Origin: CAZJCK01 sp964544635
GTDB taxonomy: Bacteria; Zixibacteria; MSB-5A5; GN15; FEB-12
Direction: 5' to 3'
DNA: 33,214 nucleotides
Assembly: GCA_964544635.1 (NCBI GenBank)
Contig: CAZJCK010000040.1
Span: 1-33,214, forward strand
The translations under genes and the position numbers were made by a program. Positions 16,849 to 25,936 of this stretch are shown one piece after another. The notes below the pieces were generated by a model. It was not told the DNA's origin and made no database searches. It saw only the letters and a program-made list of their open reading frames with translations. Position 1 is the first letter of the stretch. Each line of letters starts with the position of its first letter.

Positions 16849-17779
16849 AAGCGCATACGACGGCGTGCTGCTCCTTGACAAGCCGGTTGGCATGACCAGC
16901 CATGATGTCGTCGATGCCGTGCGCAAGGTGTACCGGACGCGACGCGTCGGTCACACCGGTACGCTCGATCCGCTGGCGGAAGGGCTGCTGGTCATGTGCA
17001 TCGGTCGAGCCACCCGTATCGCGCAGTACCTTTCGGACGCCGACAAGGAGTATGTTGCGACTATCGAGTTCGGCCGAACCTCGCCGACCTATGATGCCGA
17101 GGGGATTGACGACATGGGGGCTCGCGCGGAACTCGAAGTCGACGAGGATCGCCTGTACCAGGTCCTGGCACAATTCGGCGGCGAAATCGAGCAGCGGGTG
17201 CCGGCCTATTCGGCGGTGCGGGTCCAAGGAAAGCGACTGCATGAATCGGCACGGCGCGGCGAAACGGTTACGCCGCCGATGCGCCGAGTGACGATTGAGG
17301 AGCTTGAAGTCCTGGACGTGCATGCTCAACAGGTTCGCCTGCGGGTTCGCTGTTCGAAGGGTACGTATATTCGGAGCCTGGCCAACGATATCGGCGAGGC
17401 CTATGGATGCGGCGCCTTCCTGGTGAACCTGCGCCGCACCGCGATCGACAAGTTGCGGCTCACCGATGCCGTCCCGCTGGCACGGCTGGAGGCCGTTCGG
17501 TCGCCGGAAGAAGCGGCGACCTTCCTGAAGCCGTATATCGATGTGCTTGACCTGCCGCCGGTACGGGTAAAGCCGGAGTATGAGGCGGCGATCAGGCAGG
17601 GACGCGACGTCACCATGGCCTTCGTCGACACCGCCGAGCCGTTCCATCGCGGCGACCGGGTGGCGTTGACCGACGCAGCCGGGCGTATACTCGCAATCGT
17701 GCAGGCAGAGTGTGATATTGACCAACTGGCGTCGCCCTCAAAAACGCGCGCATTCAAATACAACAGGGTTCTGGTTTGA
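16835..17779 (+). CDS. truB: tRNA pseudouridine(55) synthase
   Basis: A 314-residue TruB that makes pseudouridine 55 in the T loop of tRNAs. The catalytic Asp45 lies in VGHTGTLDPLA, after the N-terminal GVLLLDKPVGMTSHDVV. Other family blocks are KEYVATIEFG, RVPAYSAVRVQGKRLHESAR, CSKGTYIRSLANDIG and the substrate-binding FLVNLRRTAI. A PUA-like C-terminal region begins near 245. ATG 16835 follows GTGAGGTG and overlaps nrnA by 14 bases. Confidence 0.97.
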   Translation: MPRRESAYDGVLLLDKPVGMTSHDVVDAVRKVYRTRRVGHTGTLDPLAEGLLVMCIGRATRIAQYLSDADKEYVATIEFGRTSPTYDAEGIDDMGARAELEVDEDRLYQVLAQFGGEIEQRVPAYSAVRVQGKRLHESARRGETVTPPMRRVTIEELEVLDVHAQQVRLRVRCSKGTYIRSLANDIGEAYGCGAFLVNLRRTAIDKLRLTDAVPLARLEAVRSPEEAATFLKPYIDVLDLPPVRVKPEYEAAIRQGRDVTMAFVDTAEPFHRGDRVALTDAAGRILAIVQAECDIDQLASPSKTRAFKYNRVLV

Positions 17780-18768
17780 CCGAATTTATCCACGGCATAG
17801 AGAAGTACGAAGGGACTGAAACGGGACCGGTGGCGACGCTGGGAACCTTTGACGGTATCCACCTGGGTCACCAGGCGATTCTGCGGCGGGTCAACGAAGA
17901 GAGCAAACGCCTGAAGGCGCCGTCGGTCCTGATCACCTTTCATCCGCACCCGCGGGTGGTACTCTCGCCGAGTAGTATTCCGCTGCTGCTGACGACGCTG
18001 GAAGAGAAAGGAAAATTCATCCCGGATTTCTTCAAGGGGACGGTCCTGATCCTGGAGTTCAACGAGGAGTTGAAGAACCTGACAGCCGAGGAGTTTGTGA
18101 CGCAGATCCTCGTGGCGCGGCTCGGAATCCAGAAGCTCATTGTCGGTCACGATCATGCTCTCGGCAAGGATCGGGGCGGCACTATCGACGAATTGCAGCG
18201 ACTCGGCGACCGCTACGGCTTCGACGTCGAAGTGGTCGGCCCGGTGGTGTACGACGAGAAGCCGGTATCCAGTTCGCGCATCCGCACCGCCATGTACAAT
18301 CGCAAGTTTGCCCAGGCGCTGAAGCTTTTGGGCCACGACTATGCCATTTACGGAATGGTAGAGCGCGGCCTCGGCCTGGGGCGGCGACTGGGGTATCCGA
18401 CCGCCAATGTCGCGTACAATCACCGCAAGCTGCTGCCCCCGGAGGGGGTGTACAGCTGCTGGTGCGAGGTGGACGGGGTGAGTCATGCGGGGATGATGTT
18501 CATCGGACAAAATTATTTTAATCCGCAGGCGCGGATCACGGTTGAGGCGAACATCTTCGATTTCGATCGTGACATATATGACCAGGGTATCGTGGTATAC
18601 CCGGCACACTTCATACGGAGCAACCAGCGCTTCGAATCGACCGAGGACCTGGTGGCTCAACTGGCGAATGATAAAAAACAGATCAGTGAAATACTTAAGG
18701 AGGAAACTGATAATGTCTCTGGGCAAAGAACGAAAAGCTCAGGTGATCGAAGCGAATCGGCTGCATGA
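17776..18768 (+). CDS. ribF: bifunctional riboflavin kinase / FAD synthetase
   Basis: A 330-residue RibF that converts riboflavin to FMN and then FAD. The N-terminal FAD synthetase domain has LGTFDGIHLGHQ (22-33), TFHPHPRVVL and SSSRIRTAM. The C-terminal riboflavin kinase domain starts near 190 with GLGLGRRLGYPTANV and EGVYSCW. TTG 17776 overlaps the truB stop by four bases (TTGA), an unusual but family-consistent start. The end runs 56 bases into rpsO. The last 20 or so residues (VSGQRTKSSGDRSESAA) are read from rpsO DNA in another frame and look like a non-conserved extension. Confidence 0.95.
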   Translation: MTEFIHGIEKYEGTETGPVATLGTFDGIHLGHQAILRRVNEESKRLKAPSVLITFHPHPRVVLSPSSIPLLLTTLEEKGKFIPDFFKGTVLILEFNEELKNLTAEEFVTQILVARLGIQKLIVGHDHALGKDRGGTIDELQRLGDRYGFDVEVVGPVVYDEKPVSSSRIRTAMYNRKFAQALKLLGHDYAIYGMVERGLGLGRRLGYPTANVAYNHRKLLPPEGVYSCWCEVDGVSHAGMMFIGQNYFNPQARITVEANIFDFDRDIYDQGIVVYPAHFIRSNQRFESTEDLVAQLANDKKQISEILKEETDNVSGQRTKSSGDRSESAA

Positions 18769-18982
18769 AAGCGATACCGGTTCGCCGGAGGTCCAGATCG
18801 CGCTCCTGACGGAGCGAATCAGTCACCTGACGGAACACATGAGAACGCACAAGAAGGACTTTCATTCGCGACTCGGGCTTCTTAAGCTGGTCGGTCAGCG
18901 GCGTCGTCTCCTTGATTATCTCAAGGATCGCGACATCGAGAGCTACCGCCAGGTTATCGCGGAACTCGGCCTGCGTCGTTAA
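18713..18982 (+). CDS. rpsO: 30S ribosomal protein S15
   Basis: An 89-residue S15, the standard length, with the 16S rRNA-binding segments HESDTGSPEVQIALLTERISHLTEH and KKDFHSRLGLLKLVGQRRRLLDYL. ATG 18713 has an excellent AAGGAGG ten bases upstream, located within the ribF coding region. The gene begins 56 bases before ribF ends, so the two frames are read from the same DNA. It is followed after 42 bases by pnp, the conserved rpsO-pnp pair. Confidence 0.98.
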   Translation: MSLGKERKAQVIEANRLHESDTGSPEVQIALLTERISHLTEHMRTHKKDFHSRLGLLKLVGQRRRLLDYLKDRDIESYRQVIAELGLRR

Positions 18983-19024
18983 AGCACACTGTAGTAGAAA
19001 TAAGAATTGTAGGATTATCCGCGT

Positions 19025-21154
19025 ATGGCACACAAAGTAGAAATTGATTTAGACGGACGTTCATTAATCATCGAAACCGGCATCATGGCCAAGCAGGCCA
19101 ACGGCGCAGTAACCGTCCGCTACGGCGACTCAATGGTACTATGTACCGTTTGTTCCAATCCCGAACCGAAATTGGGATTCGACTTTTTCCCGCTCACGAT
19201 CGAGTACCGGGAAAAAGCGTATGCTGCCGGAAAGATTCCGGGCGGCTTCTTCAAGCGCGAGGGACGTCCCTCAGAGAAGGAGATTCTGTCGGCGCGCATC
19301 ATCGATCGCCCCCTCCGTCCGCTCTTCCCGAAAGACTTCCAGGGTGAAACGCAGTGTATCAACTTCGTCGTTTCACACGACCAGCAGAATGACACCGATG
19401 TCCTGGCGATGACCGGAACCTCGGCGGCAATCGCGGTGTCGGATGTACCGATCGAAAAGACCATTGCAGGCGTGAGAGTCGGCCGTGTCGACGGCCAGTT
19501 TGTCGTCAACCCGACCTTTGAACAGCTCGAAGAGTCTGATGTATATATTATCGTCGCCGGTTCCGCCGACGCCATCACGATGGTCGAGGGCGGCGGTGGC
19601 GAGATTTCGGAAGCCGACATGATTGACGCGCTGAACTTCGGTCATGAGCACATTAAGCGCATCGTAGCCAAAATCGAAGAGCTGCGGGAAATGTGCGGCA
19701 AGGAGAAGTTCGAATACACGCCGGTTGGCGTTGCCGACGAACTGGCGGCGAAGGTCAAGGAACTGGCCGGTAACAAGTTTGACGAATACAATCGTATCGT
19801 TGAGAAGGAAGAACGTCGCGACAAGAAGAAAGCGCTCACGGAAGAAATCGTCGAAAAACTGACGGCCGAAGAAGAGTACGAAGAATCCGGTCGGGATATC
19901 AAGACGGTATTGCACGATCTCGACTCCGACTCCATGCGCAGCATGGTGGTTGGTGAGAAGAAGCGTATCGACGGTCGCAATCCCGACGATATTCGTGAAA
20001 TCACCTGCGACACCGGCCTGTTGCCGCGGACGCACGGTTCGGCGCTCTTTACTCGCGGCCAGACACAGGCGCTGGTGGCGGTGACGCTCGGAACCAAGAT
20101 GGACGAGCAGCGTCTCGATGAAATGGAAGGCGAGTCGTTCAAGAGCTATATGCTGCACTATAACTTCCCGCCGTTCTGTACCGGGGAGACCAAACCTATT
20201 CGCGGCACCAGCCGGCGCGAAATCGGCCATGGCGTGCTGGCCGAGCGGGCGCTCTTCCCGGTCATTCCGGCCGAGACCAGCTTCCCGTACACGCTGCGCA
20301 TCGTATCCGACGTACTCGAATCCAACGGCTCCTCGTCGATGGCCTCGGTGTGCGGCGGTTCCCTGGCGCTCATGGATGCCGGCGTGCCGACCAAGTCGGC
20401 GGTAGCTGGTATTGCGATGGGTTTGATCAAGGAAGGTGATGATGTCGTAGTCCTGACTGACATTCTCGGCGACGAGGATCATTTCGGCGACATGGACTTC
20501 AAGGTGACCGGCACCAGTGACGGAATCACGGCCATCCAGATGGATATCAAGATCACCGGCCTGGATATCGAGACGATGCGGACAGCGCTGGACAAGGCGC
20601 GCAACGCCCGCCTGTTCATCCTCGACAAGATGAACGAGGCGCTGCCGAAGCACCGTTCGCAGCTGTCGGAGTTTGCTCCGAGGATCATTACGATCAAGAT
20701 CAATCCGGAAAAGATTGGCGACGTGATTGGCCCGGGCGGCAAGATTATTCGCGCCATCGTTGAAGAGACCGGCGCCAAGATTGACATCGAGGACGACGGT
20801 ACCGTTCGTATCGCGTCAACGTCGGGTGAAGCCGGCGCGGCGGCGATGGAGCGTGTCATGGCGATCGTCGAGGAAGCGGAACTCAACAGGGTGTACAATG
20901 GCGTGGTGCGACGCATCGCTGCTTTCGGCGCCTTTGTCGAGATCATCCCTGGTACCGACGGCCTGTTGCACATTTCGGAGATCGATCACCGTCGAGTCGA
21001 AAGAGTCGAGGACTATTTCAAGGTCGGCGATCGGATCGATGTGAAAGTGGTCGACATCGCGCCTGACGGCAAGATTCGTCTGTCGCGCAAGGCGCTGTTG
21101 GACCGCGACGGCAACCGCCAGCCGGACACGACCGAGGCTGAAGCTGAGAAGTAA
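19025..21154 (+). CDS. pnp: polyribonucleotide nucleotidyltransferase (PNPase)
   Basis: A 709-residue PNPase, the phosphorolytic 3'-5' exoribonuclease. It has two RNase PH-like domains (about 5-215 and 310-540, the second with RTHGSALFTRGQTQALV and RREIGHGVLAERAL) joined by a helical linker. A KH domain follows (about 555-615, IGPGGKIIRAIVEETG), then an S1 domain from 623 (VYNGVVRRIAAFGAFVEI to about 693). It ends in a short acidic tail. ATG 19025 follows TAGGA. The 42-base gap after rpsO shows no large hairpin of the kind used for RNase III autoregulation in E. coli. Confidence 0.99.
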   Translation: MAHKVEIDLDGRSLIIETGIMAKQANGAVTVRYGDSMVLCTVCSNPEPKLGFDFFPLTIEYREKAYAAGKIPGGFFKREGRPSEKEILSARIIDRPLRPLFPKDFQGETQCINFVVSHDQQNDTDVLAMTGTSAAIAVSDVPIEKTIAGVRVGRVDGQFVVNPTFEQLEESDVYIIVAGSADAITMVEGGGGEISEADMIDALNFGHEHIKRIVAKIEELREMCGKEKFEYTPVGVADELAAKVKELAGNKFDEYNRIVEKEERRDKKKALTEEIVEKLTAEEEYEESGRDIKTVLHDLDSDSMRSMVVGEKKRIDGRNPDDIREITCDTGLLPRTHGSALFTRGQTQALVAVTLGTKMDEQRLDEMEGESFKSYMLHYNFPPFCTGETKPIRGTSRREIGHGVLAERALFPVIPAETSFPYTLRIVSDVLESNGSSSMASVCGGSLALMDAGVPTKSAVAGIAMGLIKEGDDVVVLTDILGDEDHFGDMDFKVTGTSDGITAIQMDIKITGLDIETMRTALDKARNARLFILDKMNEALPKHRSQLSEFAPRIITIKINPEKIGDVIGPGGKIIRAIVEETGAKIDIEDDGTVRIASTSGEAGAAAMERVMAIVEEAELNRVYNGVVRRIAAFGAFVEIIPGTDGLLHISEIDHRRVERVEDYFKVGDRIDVKVVDIAPDGKIRLSRKALLDRDGNRQPDTTEAEAEK

Positions 21155-21161
21155 GCAGTCA

Positions 21162-22445
21162 ATGGCCAGGCCTCGCAAGACCCGTTCGACTGAAGGATAC
21201 AACAAGACCACGCTCGGCAACGGGCTGCGCGTGGTAACCGAATTCATGCCCTCAATGCGCTCGGTAGCGCTGGGGGTATGGGTTGATGTAGGTTCGCGGA
21301 ATGAGACATTGCCGGAAAACGGCGTGTCTCATCTCGTTGAACACATGTTGTTCAAGGGGACGCAACGTCGCAACGCCCGGCAACTGGCGGCGGCGATCGA
21401 GAACCTCGGGGGCGTGCTCAATGCCTTTACCTCGCGCGAACAGACCTGCTACACCGCGCGCATCCTCGATGCGCATCTCGAGACGGCGATCGACGTGCTT
21501 GCCGACCAGACGTGCAACTCGACGCTGACACCGCTGCACCTGTCGCGCGAAAAGCAGGTAATCGTGGAGGAGATCAAGGAGTCGGTCGACAATCCGTCGG
21601 ATCGCGTTCACGATCTCTTTGCAGCGGCGTACTGGGGGGATCATTCGCTGGGGCGGCCGATCCTTGGGACAGCCGAAAACATCGTCAACATGTCCCGATC
21701 GGTCGTGCGCGACTACGTGGCGCGGCAGTACCGGGCCGGGTCGGTCGTGGTATCGGCGGCAGGTTCGGTCAAGCATGACGACCTGGTCAATCTCGTGAAG
21801 AAGTACTTCACATTTGGCGACGGCAACGCGGTTGCACCGGAGCCGGCAGCGCGACGGTCGGAGCAACAGGTGTCAATTCATGGCGACAACAAGAGTGCGC
21901 AGACCCACGTCGTGATCGGCTGGCCGGGGCTGGCGTACAACGACAACAAGAAGATGGCGGCACTGGCGCTGAACAATTATCTCGGCGGCGGTATGTCGTC
22001 GGTCTTGTTCCAGAAGATTCGCGAGGACAAGGGACTGGCGTACTCGGTGTATACCTACCACGATTTTTATCGCGACTCCGGTATCGTGGGAGCGTATGTT
22101 GCGACCGACGGAACCCACTTGGCGGAGGCAACGTCGATCATCCTCGAAGAGACCGACAAGTTAAAGAGGCGCCGCCTGCCGAAGTCCCGCGTCGATGAAA
22201 TCAAGGAGCAGCTGAAGGGACACCTGACATTGAGTATGGAATCGACGACCAGTCACATGAATCGAATGGCGCGGCAGGAATTGATGATGGGTGAGTATCA
22301 ATCGCTGGCCGAGATCCTGAAGCAGATCGACGCCGTGACACCGTCGGATATCCTCGAACTGGCCAACCTCATGTTCAACCGCTCGGCGGTTACGATCACG
22401 GCACTGGGACCGGTCAAGAAAAACGCACTGGACCATGTCGTCTGA
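21162..22445 (+). CDS. M16 family zinc metallopeptidase (processing-peptidase-like)
   Basis: A 427-residue M16 peptidase. The inverted zinc motif HLVEH is at 57-61 (H57, E60, H61), with the third ligand in VEEIKE (E136/E137) about 76 residues later. The C-terminal half is the inactive-type repeat with RGxxY-like spacing (KGLAYSVYTYHDFYRDSGIVGAYV), which binds peptide. The family is related to the beta subunit of the mitochondrial processing peptidase. No signal peptide is evident. It starts eight bases after pnp. An M16 gene (mlpA/ymxG) also follows pnp in Bacillus, so the pairing is old, but its substrate is unknown. The end overlaps the next gene by 11 bases. Confidence 0.93.
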   Translation: MARPRKTRSTEGYNKTTLGNGLRVVTEFMPSMRSVALGVWVDVGSRNETLPENGVSHLVEHMLFKGTQRRNARQLAAAIENLGGVLNAFTSREQTCYTARILDAHLETAIDVLADQTCNSTLTPLHLSREKQVIVEEIKESVDNPSDRVHDLFAAAYWGDHSLGRPILGTAENIVNMSRSVVRDYVARQYRAGSVVVSAAGSVKHDDLVNLVKKYFTFGDGNAVAPEPAARRSEQQVSIHGDNKSAQTHVVIGWPGLAYNDNKKMAALALNNYLGGGMSSVLFQKIREDKGLAYSVYTYHDFYRDSGIVGAYVATDGTHLAEATSIILEETDKLKRRRLPKSRVDEIKEQLKGHLTLSMESTTSHMNRMARQELMMGEYQSLAEILKQIDAVTPSDILELANLMFNRSAVTITALGPVKKNALDHVV

Positions 22446-23199
22446 TACGACTGACAGGCCGGTCACGCTCGCCTTTCACAAACTGACATCATCGCTTACG
22501 TACGGCTCGACGAACTATTCGCCGCGCCGTTTTCGTATGCTCATGAAACGGCTCGCCGAAGCCGGGTTTGGTTTCGAAGATCAAGCCGAGCGACCGCTGC
22601 TGGTGACGTTCGACGACGGTTATGCGCATTTGGCCGAGACGCTGCCGCCGTGCATCGAACAGTATGGTGTCAGGCCGATTGTGTTTGTGCCGACCGCGTG
22701 GATCGGCCGGAGCAACGACTGGGATTACAGTCGCAGGATTGCGCCGGAACCGCACCTGAGCGCTCCCCAGATGCAACAGCTGTGCACCCTGGGGGTACAG
22801 TTCGGGTCCCATGGCCACAGTCACCGTGACCTGGTAACGATGGCGGACGGCGAGTTGCGGGATGAGCTGGTGCGCTCGAAGGCCACTATCGAGGACATCG
22901 TCGGGGGAGAGGTCGCGGCCATCAGCTATCCCTTCGGCCGATATGACGCGCGGGTAATGGTGGCAGCGGAGGCTGCGGGCTACCGCCAGGGGTACAGCAT
23001 GTCGCCGCCGCGCGATGATGACGCTGCGCTGGCGGTCGGACGGGTGGCGATCTATATGTTCGACACGCCGGGGATGGTGGTGAGCAAAGTTGAGAACAGT
23101 GGTCTGGCGCCGTTGTGGCATGGACTGGCGCGGACGGCGGGGATGCTGTCGGGCGGGACGGTGTTGTTGCAGAAGGTGGGCATTCTGAGTAAGAAATGA
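22435..23199 (+). CDS. polysaccharide deacetylase family protein (NodB/CE4)
   Basis: A 254-residue NodB-homology protein. Motif 1 is TFDDGY (catalytic base D60, metal D61), motif 2 SHGHSH (H126 and H130), motif 3 SYPFGRYD. These are the metal site and active site of CE4 deacetylases, which act on N-acetylated sugars such as chitin or peptidoglycan. It lacks a signal peptide or membrane anchor, so an intracellular or lipid-linked sugar substrate is possible. It overlaps the M16 gene by 11 bases and is the last gene of the operon. A polysaccharide deacetylase (ylxY) also lies beside pnp in Bacillus; the order is different here. Confidence 0.88.
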   Translation: MSSDTTDRPVTLAFHKLTSSLTYGSTNYSPRRFRMLMKRLAEAGFGFEDQAERPLLVTFDDGYAHLAETLPPCIEQYGVRPIVFVPTAWIGRSNDWDYSRRIAPEPHLSAPQMQQLCTLGVQFGSHGHSHRDLVTMADGELRDELVRSKATIEDIVGGEVAAISYPFGRYDARVMVAAEAAGYRQGYSMSPPRDDDAALAVGRVAIYMFDTPGMVVSKVENSGLAPLWHGLARTAGMLSGGTVLLQKVGILSKK

Positions 23200-23202
23200 G
23201 CA

Positions 23203-23240
23203 GGGAGACATTTGGCAGGTCCGTTATCCGGCAGTCTCCC
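23203..23240. repeat. inverted repeat after the deacetylase gene
   Basis: GGGAGAC at 23203-23209 and GTCTCCC at 23234-23240 form a 7-bp perfect stem around a 24-base loop that contains a second small GGCAGG/CCGGCAG arrangement. It lies just after the long operon and 113 bases before leuS. It could be an end-of-transcript structure, although no T run follows. The remaining bases to 23352 show no clear promoter. Confidence 0.4.
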
Positions 23241-23352
23241 CGACACCGAAATTGTCCGTCTGAAGGGACCTTGCCGGGTCGGGAAAAGCCTTGCATGAAC
23301 CGGCGGTTTTTTCAATATTTTCCGATCAGATTGAATGAGAGAGGTTCGCAGC

Positions 23353-25848
23353 ATGCCGACCAACACCAGGACGGAACAGAAATACAATTTCAAGAATGTA
23401 GAAGCCAAGTGGCAGGAACGCTGGAACGAACAGCAGCTCTACAAGGCGCCGACCCGGCCCGATCCGGACAATAAGTTCTATATGCTGGTCATGTTCGCCT
23501 ATCCCTCGGGCGACATCCACATGGGCCATTTCCGCAATTATATTATTGGTGATGCCGTGGCGCGTCGGCAAATGATGCTGGGCAAGGATGTGCTGCATCC
23601 GTTCGGCTGGGATTCGTTCGGCCTGCCGGCTGAGCGGGCGGCGATCCAGCGCAACATTCATCCCGCGGAATGGACACGCAACAATATCAAGGTGTCGCGA
23701 AGCACGCTCCAGAAAGTCGGCATTTCGTTTGACTGGAGCCGCGAGGTAACATCGTCGGAGCCGGACTACTACAAGTTTACCCAGTGGATGTTCATCCGGC
23801 TGTTCGAAAAGGGGCTGGCCTACCGTAAGAAGGGTTATATCAACTGGTGCCCGGAAGACAAGACCGTGCTGGCCAACGAGCAGGTCAAGGATGGCTGTTG
23901 TGAGCGATGCGGCACACCTGTCGAGAAGAAAGAGCAGCTCGGCTGGTATTTCAAGATCACTGACTATGCCGACCGTCTGATTGACGACCTCGACAGCCTG
24001 CCCGGTTGGCCGGAAAATGTGAAGACGATGCAGAAGGAGTGGATCGGACGCTCTCACGGTGCCGAGATCGACTTTACGATCGAGGACACGGGGGAGAGGC
24101 TGCCGGTGTTCACGACGCGTCCGGACACGATCTACGGTGTAACTTTCATGGCGGTCTCCCCTGAGTCCGACCTGATCGACCGGCTGAAGCTGGAGGGAAA
24201 GTACAGGGAGCAGGTCGAGCAGTACCGTCAACAGGCCGCCCGCAAGAGCGACATCGAGCGGACCGCGACCGGTGACAAGGACGGCGTGTTTACCGGCAAG
24301 TATGCGATCAACCCGTTCAATGGTGAGAAAGTACAGTTGTGGGTGGCCGACTATGTGCTGGCCGGGTACGGCACGGGCGCGGTGATGGCGGTGCCGGCGC
24401 ATGACACGCGCGATTTTGCGTTCGCCAAAAAATACGGCATCCCGATTAAAGTAGTGATTAATCCGAGCGCGTCTATCATGTTGGATCTCAAGACGATGGA
24501 GGACGCATTCACCGAGTTCGGCCCGATGGTCAACTCCAGTGAGTTCAACGGCCTTGCAGGTAAAGAAGCAATTGAACGAGTGACCGCATATGCCGAAGAG
24601 AAGGGGTTTGGCCGGGGTAAAGTGAACTATCGCTTGAAGGACTGGTCGATCTCGCGCCAGCGTTACTGGGGAGCACCGATCCCGATTATTCACTGCGAAC
24701 GCTGCGGTGAGGTGCCGGTACCGGATGATCAGCTCCCGGTCGAGCTGCCAGAGGTGGAGAATTTCATGCCGAAAGGGCGGTCACCGCTGGAGGATGTCGA
24801 GTCGTACATGAATGCGACGTGTCCGTCGTGCGGCGGTGATGCCAAACGTGACCCCGACACGATGGATACCTTCGTCTGCTCGTCGTGGTACTACCTGCGA
24901 TACCTGGATCCGAACAACACTACGGAACCGTTTGATCGCAATACGGCGACCGACTGGATGCCGATTGACCTGTATATCGGCGGTATCACGCATGCGACCG
25001 GGCATTTGATCTATTTCCGGTTCTTCCAGAAGTTCCTGTATGATCTGGGCTGGACGACCGATGTCGAGCCGGCCACGCGGTTGTTCAATCACGGCATGGT
25101 AATGGACGCGCACGGCGAGGTGATGTCGAAGTCGAAAGGCAATGTCGTCTCGCCGATCGGTCTGATGGACGAACGTGGGATCGATGTCAGTCGGCTGGCG
25201 ATGTTCTTCGTGGCGCCGTCGGATAAAGAAGTTCTGTGGAGTGACAAAACAATTGTCGGGGTCGAAAAATTCCTGATAAACCGGATGTTTCCACTGACCG
25301 AAGACCTGCGGGGCGCCCGGCCGGACTTAAAGCGTTACTTTAAGGATAGCGAGCTCAGCGACTATGAATATGCGATTTATGTCAAGCTCAACCAGACTAT
25401 CAAGAAGGTCAATGACAGCTTTGAACGCTTGCAATTCAACACTGCCATTTCGGCCTTGATGGAATTGACTCGCGATTATGAGCCTGAGGAGATAACGAAC
25501 GACGAACTCAACGACCAGATTGTGCTCAAGTCGATCCAGATGATTGCGCCGCTGGCGCCGCATCTGGCCGAGGAGATGTGGCAAACGGCCGGCTTTGAGC
25601 AGTCGGTGTTCAAGTCGCAATGGCCGACCTTTGATCCGGAGGCGACTGTTGGCGATACGGTCGAGATCGCGGTGCAGGTGAACGGGAAGCTGCGTGATAC
25701 TATAGTAGTACCGGCCGACGCTGATCAACCTGCGGTTGAGGAGGCCGGACTGGACTCGGAGCGGGTGCAGGCGCACATTGAAGGCAAGACAATTGTGAAG
25801 AAGATATATGTCCCGGGGCGGATACTGAATATAGTAGTGAGAGGTTAG
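23353..25848 (+). CDS. leuS: leucyl-tRNA synthetase
   Basis: An 831-residue class I LeuRS. The HIGH signature is HMGH (56-59) in PSGDIHMGHFRNY. The CP1 editing domain, which removes mis-charged tRNA-Leu, spans about 215-400 and has TTRPDTIYGVTFMAV and VPAHDTRDFAFAKKYG. A zinc-ribbon-like HCERCGEV…CPSCGGDAKRD follows, then the KMSKS loop, here VMSKSKGN (590-597), the anticodon-binding helices and the C-terminal LSU-like domain. ATG 23353 follows GAGAGAGG; the frame is open to an ATG at 23335. The protein is slightly shorter than E. coli LeuRS. No T-box or leucine-rich leader peptide is seen. Confidence 0.98.
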   Translation: MPTNTRTEQKYNFKNVEAKWQERWNEQQLYKAPTRPDPDNKFYMLVMFAYPSGDIHMGHFRNYIIGDAVARRQMMLGKDVLHPFGWDSFGLPAERAAIQRNIHPAEWTRNNIKVSRSTLQKVGISFDWSREVTSSEPDYYKFTQWMFIRLFEKGLAYRKKGYINWCPEDKTVLANEQVKDGCCERCGTPVEKKEQLGWYFKITDYADRLIDDLDSLPGWPENVKTMQKEWIGRSHGAEIDFTIEDTGERLPVFTTRPDTIYGVTFMAVSPESDLIDRLKLEGKYREQVEQYRQQAARKSDIERTATGDKDGVFTGKYAINPFNGEKVQLWVADYVLAGYGTGAVMAVPAHDTRDFAFAKKYGIPIKVVINPSASIMLDLKTMEDAFTEFGPMVNSSEFNGLAGKEAIERVTAYAEEKGFGRGKVNYRLKDWSISRQRYWGAPIPIIHCERCGEVPVPDDQLPVELPEVENFMPKGRSPLEDVESYMNATCPSCGGDAKRDPDTMDTFVCSSWYYLRYLDPNNTTEPFDRNTATDWMPIDLYIGGITHATGHLIYFRFFQKFLYDLGWTTDVEPATRLFNHGMVMDAHGEVMSKSKGNVVSPIGLMDERGIDVSRLAMFFVAPSDKEVLWSDKTIVGVEKFLINRMFPLTEDLRGARPDLKRYFKDSELSDYEYAIYVKLNQTIKKVNDSFERLQFNTAISALMELTRDYEPEEITNDELNDQIVLKSIQMIAPLAPHLAEEMWQTAGFEQSVFKSQWPTFDPEATVGDTVEIAVQVNGKLRDTIVVPADADQPAVEEAGLDSERVQAHIEGKTIVKKIYVPGRILNIVVRG

Positions 25849-25936
25849 CAACGAGCGGCTCAATGGACCCGCCTTTCATCCCTGCAATGATCGGAAGTTA
25901 ACATAATATATCTTATGGGACGCTATACCACGACTA

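Noticed and set aside
19373..20653. 426-codon minus-strand frame opposite pnp
   Set aside because: A shadow of pnp with no family-like motifs.
23200..23352. T-box or leucine leader peptide before leuS
   Set aside because: No T-box core and no run of leucine codons; only a simple inverted repeat is seen.
25849..25936. Promoter for the glycosyltransferase in the AT-rich patch
   Set aside because: TTAACA and TATACC lie 19 bases apart with poor matches, so I did not list it.
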